Shown: piece by piece, positions 58,267 through 64,000 of the stretch
Layout: every line of letters starts with the position of its first letter
How positions within the stretch are numbered: position 1 is the stretch's first letter
Assembly (NCBI RefSeq): GCF_963576675.1
Contig: NC_088915.1
Location: 30,037,501 to 30,101,500 of the forward strand
Length of the DNA: 64,000 nucleotides
Origin: Euphorbia lathyris
Taxonomy: Eukaryota > Streptophyta > Magnoliopsida > Malpighiales > Euphorbiaceae
Reading direction: 5' to 3'
Position numbers and translations under genes: made by a program
Notes under the pieces: generated by a model
Told to the model about the DNA's origin: nothing
The model's input: only the letters and a program-made list of their open reading frames with translations
Database searches by the model: none

Positions 58267-60276
58267 CTACAGTGAAGGAGATGAAACAAACTGTCTGGGT
58301 AAGCTAAAGAGATCTTTCCCTTCAAATGGTGATGTCCATTCTTGAGAACCTGTAGCACCTGTTTCTGTATTTACCACTCCATCCTGCAATCCTGTCGGAA
58401 GGTGTACACCACTCCCATTTGCAGCACTTCTCATTACCATCTTAGCACCCAACCCAGAACCACTTGAATCATACGTTTGACTTCCATTTTTTAAAGAACC
58501 TGGCCCTGCCCATAATGCACCAGGTCTTGGAGAAGACATACCTCGATCCAAACTCCAGTCTATGCTGGTGTAGTCCAATTGTGCCATTGACCCAGCAGTG
58601 CTCCAATCCACTGGAGAAGAGGACCCAGATGAACAAGCTGACCCGCCGAACCCAGAGAAGAGTCCAAGTGATGAAGCAGCAGCAAGTGTAGGTGATGCAC
58701 CACTTCTACTCAATATTCCATTTCCTCTGCTGCCTCCAGGAGAATCCCCCGGGCTACTGCCTGGAATGAAGGGTTGATGTTGCTGATAATGAAGTTGATG
58801 GAACATCTGATTTGAATTCAGATCATTCGGGCTGAGGCTTCTTGTGGTCGGAATGTGAGGCATCAACCCGTTGGACTTCAATGTATCAACATTACTAGTA
58901 GTATACCAACTGCCACCTGTCCCAGGAGGTGAAGTGCTTATGCTAGTAGCTGCTACCTGCTTTGTACTTGTAGATTGAGGTCTTTGCATCATTATCACTG
59001 GTTCCCTAACAGTTCCAGGGTGAAGAGACTTATAATCGTTCCCAACGGCCACAAAACGCGCTTCTGTCTTGGCTGGTGGAGGTGAGACTTGCAAGGGTGA
59101 TGCCAAAGAATAAGAAACAGAAGGATTTGATCCTGCATTTGGCCACCTCTTATCAGTTGGCACTGTGTTTTGCTGTTGTTTTGCCCATTCCAACTTGGGT
59201 TGTATTTTCTTCAAAGGCTGCAGATTTTTACTACCAGATTCTGGAGATGCTGCAATTGGAACAGCTATTTTTGTATAATTAAAATCCTTATCGTCTCTTC
59301 TTTGTTGTAGCATAGAACCTGGATGAGGTTTCTGTTGTAGTTGTTGTTGTTGCTGCTGCTGCTGCTGCTGGTGGTGGTGTTGTTGTTGTTGTTGCTGCTG
59401 CTGTTGTCTCACCATATTCTGGCTAAAACCAACTCCACCTAAAAGTTTAGAGGTTGGAGGATCACCAGTTTCTTCTGGCTTCAGGGGAGCAGCAGGTGGG
59501 TCTAGCTTCAGGTCCCTTAAACTTTCTGCTGCATTCTCAAGATCACCTTCAGAAGCAACTATAGCTCTTTCAACCTCCTGCCTACTGCACTTGTACCGTA
59601 GTTCCATATCAGTCATACGGGCAAGCTCTTCTGATATGTCAATTTTTAAATTACCTCCACCAAAATTGTGTTCCCGGTGATTATCTGCATCTTCACCCCC
59701 TTCAAACAACCATGAGACAGATTCTTCTACTTTGCCCTCATTTAATATTAAAGCCATTGTAGCTCGCTCATGTTGAAACCCCATTGCAACAAGCTGTTGA
59801 GCAAGTGCTTCTAACTTTCTTGACATTAGATAGCCAGTGCACCGCTCATGCAATTCCTGGGCCCGCCTCTCCTTTTGACGCTGATGCTTTCTCTCATTCT
59901 TCTGGCGGATTTTTTCCCGCTTGTCATTGTCAGCCCCTGGTATTGTTTCCTGCCGAAGAGGAAGATTAGATGTCTTCTCTTTATGATCTTCTGACTCACC
60001 AGACCAGCTACCATTATTTGAAACTGAATCATACTCAACCCCACCAGAGTGATCATCTGTCTCGTCTATATTCCGGAAACGACCATTAGCGTGCAAAGGT
60101 AAGGCAGAGGATGTTGGTACCGATTCAAGTGCATGAAATGTTCCAGAGAGAGGATTATATGCACTAGCAGGTATAGTGCTCCCTGTACTAGTAGGCCCTG
60201 GAGACTTTGATGAAGCCTTTTGGGGTTCCTTGCCAGCCTTTTTATCCTTGGACTTGGATTTTGATGCTGGAGACAT
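58267..60276 (-). CDS. UBA-domain protein with a Gln/His tract (669 aa)
   Basis: UBA domains bind ubiquitin and occur in adaptors of protein degradation. This single coding exon begins with ATG at 60276 after a 5'UTR acceptor (TTTCAG, then exon at 60298). The protein starts with a Lys/Ser-rich segment, has a basic helix KRxxIRQKNERKHQRQKERRAQ at about 119-140, one clear UBA domain at 152-195 (LEALAQQLVAMGFQHERATMAL and VEESVSWLFEGG), and a second UBA-like helix bundle at about 214-256 (YKCSRQEVERAIVASEGDLENAAESL). A Gln/His tract follows at about 290-315. The rest is Ser/Pro/Gly-rich and probably disordered. It belongs to a plant family of unknown function annotated as UBA/TS-N proteins; I give no gene symbol. 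It converges on ispE. Confidence 0.85.
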   Translation of the reverse strand: MSPASKSKSKDKKAGKEPQKASSKSPGPTSTGSTIPASAYNPLSGTFHALESVPTSSALPLHANGRFRNIDETDDHSGGVEYDSVSNNGSWSGESEDHKEKTSNLPLRQETIPGADNDKREKIRQKNERKHQRQKERRAQELHERCTGYLMSRKLEALAQQLVAMGFQHERATMALILNEGKVEESVSWLFEGGEDADNHREHNFGGGNLKIDISEELARMTDMELRYKCSRQEVERAIVASEGDLENAAESLRDLKLDPPAAPLKPEETGDPPTSKLLGGVGFSQNMVRQQQQQQQQQHHHQQQQQQQQQQLQQKPHPGSMLQQRRDDKDFNYTKIAVPIAASPESGSKNLQPLKKIQPKLEWAKQQQNTVPTDKRWPNAGSNPSVSYSLASPLQVSPPPAKTEARFVAVGNDYKSLHPGTVREPVIMMQRPQSTSTKQVAATSISTSPPGTGGSWYTTSNVDTLKSNGLMPHIPTTRSLSPNDLNSNQMFHQLHYQQHQPFIPGSSPGDSPGGSRGNGILSRSGASPTLAAASSLGLFSGFGGSACSSGSSSPVDWSTAGSMAQLDYTSIDWSLDRGMSSPRPGALWAGPGSLKNGSQTYDSSGSGLGAKMVMRSAANGSGVHLPTGLQDGVVNTETGATGSQEWTSPFEGKDLFSLPRQFVSSPSL

Positions 60277-62376
60277 TTCCTTGACAACAAATGTAACCCT
60301 GAAATGTCTAAACTAATTAATTCAACATGGAACGATGTTAAAAAAATAACAATAATAATAATTAATCATCAACTTCCCAGTATATCAATGCAGAAAGAAT
60401 TAGTTGGTTTATCTAATAAGGTGAAAGCACACAAACCAAAATAGAAACTATATAATGATCGAAATAAAAAAACTACATAATTGCTCATGCTTGAGAAATT
60501 TGCAAAAGAATAAATTGTAAAATATGGTAATTAATGACATCCCATAACTCCAGCAAGCTCTCAATTTCGAACAAACAGGGATTCCCACAGATTTTACAGA
60601 TAAGTATACAATTCCAAGAACAATCCAGAGAGGCAGTTTTAACTAGTCCAATTATTAAAGATCCTGATTTTTTTTTTTTTAAAAACACAGAATTTACACA
60701 GGTGTATTTCTTCAGAAACTACAAACAGTACATGCTGAAACGAGTTTTGTTGTTTTCCTACCTACATGTAGAAAACTTTAAGATTAGTGCTTACCATGTT
60801 AAAATACAAAAGTAACGGCCATCATAATGACTCTTACTTACAGATCCCCTTAAAAGAGGTCCGAAGGCATATGCATACAGCAAAGCAAAGGATGCCATCA
60901 TTATTGAAAGGGGGATAAAAATTCAGCAATAACCAAAAAGTACATCTAAACGCCATTTTCAAATCAAAGGACAAAATCATAAATAAGAAAATCGGTAAGA
61001 TACCTAATCCTTTATTTGTATGCGACAGACGCACATTTCCACAATGTTAAAGGAACATACACAACTGCACAAGCATCAAGAGAATAATAGCCATGTGCTA
61101 GCTACTTAGCGAAATATTAGATGATCAACTGCAAATGATAATACTAACATACTAACAAGCATCGGGATTATACAAAAGGAGAGGACATTGCAATAAACCA
61201 ATGATGTTAGTGGTTCACCATAACAAATGGTACTTTTAATCATCAGAGATTCAGTTCATGATCAACATTATTGATCCTAATTTATAAAAGATTAAATAAA
61301 GTAGAAGTTTAAGCAGCAGACACTGGGATATAGATCATCCAATGGTTATATATTGTTAGGCTGAAAAATAAAATAAAAAATACGTCAACCGATAGTTTGC
61401 ATATATACTTTATGACTTGCATGACTTCAACAGTATATAGTACGCACACAAGATTATATGCAATAATGACTTTGTCTGAGCATGGTTGCATAAATTACCG
61501 TGGAACTTTTGACATTTCACAGTGACTTTGCAATTACATCTATTTAGATAATTAACTGAAAGGGATAGTTAAATGAAGGCCCTCAATAAGGGCTATTGCA
61601 AAAGGCACGCACAACTTGGTAGACAGTATAGACTAAGTTCTGACAGTAAAAACAAATTTTTTATTTCAAGGGAACTTGATAACTAAGTATAGAATGCAAA
61701 GAAATAATATTTGGGTTATGAAGCATGACCAATTTGAAGAAAACAGAAGAGGAAGATAACATCAATGGCTTCAATTCTAGTGAAGTGATAAAAACAGATG
61801 ATGAGGATGGCCCTTTGCTTAATGGGTAATGGTTTCAATTGGCATTTTACAGGTGTAAATTGTGAATAGAGTTCAATAATGCAATCCCATGAATTTGTTT
61901 TGAAAAATATCATCACACATATGGAACAAGTGTGAATTATTTTTGTAGGCGGTATGCTTTATAATATCTCTCTTACATTCAATTGTCAGTGCTAGGTGCT
62001 AGCCTAATAAGAAAATAACTTTATCTACTACAAACTTCATAAACGTAAAAGGTACATCCCTTAAATACAAGTCCCATAGGAGGATATTCTTCCCTCTCTA
62101 CTCAATGAGAAAGATATTTAGTCAGCTAGCCATCAAAAATTTCAATCTTGAAAGTTTCATCACTATTCAAGCAGTCCTCGAAAAAATTCATTTCAAAATC
62201 AAACAATCAAAAAACTCAATCACATATTTTTTTTAGAGAAGGCCAGGACTACATGCCCTCCAGTATTACAAGCTGGTCTCTTTGTTTTTACCTAGGAACA
62301 AATTCCCATTGAAAAAATACAACACTCAAACATGCTCCAATCTAGGATGCACCAAACTTCTAGGAGATTAACGTAC

Positions 62377-62402
62377 GAGTGTCGGACACACATCCGACAC
62401 TC
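62377..62402. repeat. Ten-base inverted pair gagtgtcgga
   Basis: gagtgtcgga and its complement tccgacactc are separated by cacaca. No function can be assigned. Confidence 0.8.
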
Positions 62403-62710
62403 CAAAATAAGTGTACTCTTTTTTATTTTTTTAATATGGGGGCACTTTGGGGTCACAGCTAATGAGTTAATTAAGTAGAATATAGGGGGGTTTTTAACAA
62501 TTTTACAAAAAAAAGGGGGTTGATATATACAAAAATAAAATAAAAACCAAAAAAATAAATAAAAAAGAAATCAAAATCTAAAGAAAAGAATATAGCAACC
62601 ATCCCCTTTTTTGGTAGTTAAATAGTTTGAAGTATTAAATATTTCTTTTGATGAATTAATGACTTACTACGAATGCTATTTATGGCTTATAATGACTTAC
62701 AAATATGTTA

Positions 62711-62946
62711 CTCCCTCTGTCCCACAATAGATATTTTTAAGGTTAATGCACAATAATTAAGAAATGTAACTAATTTTAACTAAAAGACTTTGTTGCCATA
62801 AATTGCAAGTAATAAATTTTTATCTAGGCAACTTAAATAAAGCTATATTTGGTAAAAACCAATTAATGAGCATGGATTGAATCAAAACATGTATTATGGA
62901 ACAAAAAAAATTCTCTAGAAAGACATCTATTGTGGAATGGAGGGAG
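62711..62946. mobile_element. Stowaway MITE
   Basis: Ends CTCCCTCTGTCCCACAATAG and, on the other strand, CTCCCTCCATTCCACAATAG, with TA on both sides (62709-62710 and 62947-62948), fit the Tc1/mariner Stowaway type. It is 236 bp and lies in the 5'UTR intron of the UBA gene. Confidence 0.9.
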
Positions 62947-63896
62947 TATTTAATTATAAATATATCCCCCTTTACCCGTGTCTCATATATTGTCGGTGCT
63001 TCCTAGGCTCCAATAGATTTTGCAATTCTTCTGTTCACATGAAGTTGAAGAAGCAAACTAGTTTAAAATATCTACGATCTATTTTGCCAGCTCTTCCAAA
63101 TAAACAACTGAGCTCATCAACGACTAACAGCTGCAGAAAATAAATAATGCAGTACACATGAACTGAAACTATTTTAATGGTGAATACTCTAAATTCACCA
63201 AAACTGATGAAATCCTGCACCAACCCTGCAAAGCGTCCAAATGCATAAAATGCATCCACAGCAAGATTAGAAATGGAATCCTCTCAAATTAATCACTAAG
63301 AACGATACAAGTTCTTTTTCAACTATTCTCTAGTTTTTTTTTTTCCTGAAGAAATGGATCCTCAAGCATTCCTGGACCCCACATAAACGTACATATAAAT
63401 TTCAAGCTGAGCAAATTTACAGCAGGAGGAAGGAAGGAAGAAAGGAAACCAATCAATTACTTAATTTGACTAAATTGTTAAAGACAATGCAGTCAAACAT
63501 TTCCTGTTACTCCGGGAGTAAAAATGAAATAAACTCGGTGGATTTCTCATTCAGCCAAACAATAGTCACAAAAAAGCACTATCTCAATCTTAAACACCAT
63601 GCGTAAATCCTAAATTAAAACAGAAATGAATAAACAATGATCTTTCGGCAAAGAAGAACATCTCCAACCAAAATAATTAATCAAGAAAAACAAAAATGAA
63701 TCGTTCAACGATCCATCAAAGATGAGAAATTCAACCAATTCCACAATCATACATCCTAAAACAAAAAACAAAAGCTGAGGTATGCATATCGAAATTCATA
63801 AAGAAGGCAAAATTGGAGAAGGTAATAAAAATGAACCCGAGGACCTGGAAACAGAAACAAAACCAGAGAAACAGAAAGAGAAGGAAGCGAACGAAC

Positions 63897-64000
63897 CTGC
63901 GAGAGAGAGAAGGGCGTGATCGAGGATTGAACGGAAGAAAGAGAGATAGAGATAGGTATTTCGAGGCTAAAACTGAATCGACAGAATTAGGGTTTTGAGA
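63897..64000 (-). promoter_or_regulatory. Leader exon of the UBA gene with a telo-box
   Basis: A CT/TC-rich leader reaching the window edge reads AAACCCTAATT near the start (63984-63996), a telo-box typical of plant genes for translation and growth. It ends with the donor at 63896. Confidence 0.65.

Larger units (their letters stand above)
60299..63896 (-). other. 5'UTR intron of the UBA gene (3598 bp)
   Basis: The donor GTTCGT follows CTCGCAG at 63897, and the acceptor TTTCAG ends at 60299. The intron is AT-rich and holds a Stowaway MITE (62711-62946) and a small palindrome (62377-62402). No coding sequence was recognised in it. Confidence 0.6.

Overview
The window is nuclear DNA of a flowering plant, almost certainly a eudicot. 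The evidence is three intact nuclear genes with GT-AG introns (ispE, an ARMC7-like gene and a UBA-domain gene), insertions of chloroplast- and mitochondrion-like DNA, and plant-type transposons (RTE and L1 LINEs, Copia, Mutator, hAT, pogo, Stowaway). I cannot name the species.

Region by region. Positions 1 to about 19320 are relatively GC-rich, gene-poor DNA that looks like angiosperm mitochondrial intergenic sequence. It carries a broken mitovirus-type RNA polymerase relic (about 6680-8600), a Copia pol fragment, an ATP sulfurylase exon with its intron acceptor, a second spliced-looking coding relic and two LINE pieces. Either it is a large mitochondrial insertion or the contig is chimeric; the junction lies near 19320. 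From 19834 to 23221 a small Mutator-type MITE is split by an almost complete RTE LINE with a perfect 16-bp target duplication. Positions about 23815-26209 form a TIR-bounded element holding a gene fragment that resembles the coiled coil of SCAB1. The ARMC7-like gene (26322-31139, minus) follows; its 3.9-kb second intron contains an LTR-like end and a second mitochondrion-like insertion.

Positions 32400-48550 are a transposon graveyard: a composite plastid insertion (ycf4, psaI, rpoB), a Mutator MITE carrying a 5'-truncated LINE, a Copia gag relic, a 0.2-kb-class tandem repeat, LINE fragments, a type I MADS-box gene stopped by one in-frame TGA, a 1335-bp solo LTR with a perfect 5-bp duplication, a hAT-like element, a Mutator-like element with an 88-bp-arm hairpin, and a pogo MITE. 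A repeat-rich TIR element (48574-49934) precedes the functional end of the window.

That end holds ispE (51115-57599, plus, 11 exons), a plastid enzyme of the MEP isoprenoid pathway with a Copia relic in its ninth intron, and a convergent UBA-domain gene (58267-60276, minus) with a 3.6-kb 5'UTR intron containing a Stowaway MITE. The intact genes are unrelated in function. The unifying theme is nested insertion of organelle DNA and transposons around and inside them. The most unusual items are the mitovirus relic lying beside nuclear gene relics in mitochondrial-type DNA, the TIR element carrying a gene fragment, the long perfect-looking hairpin inside a Mutator-like element, and the MADS gene broken by a single stop.
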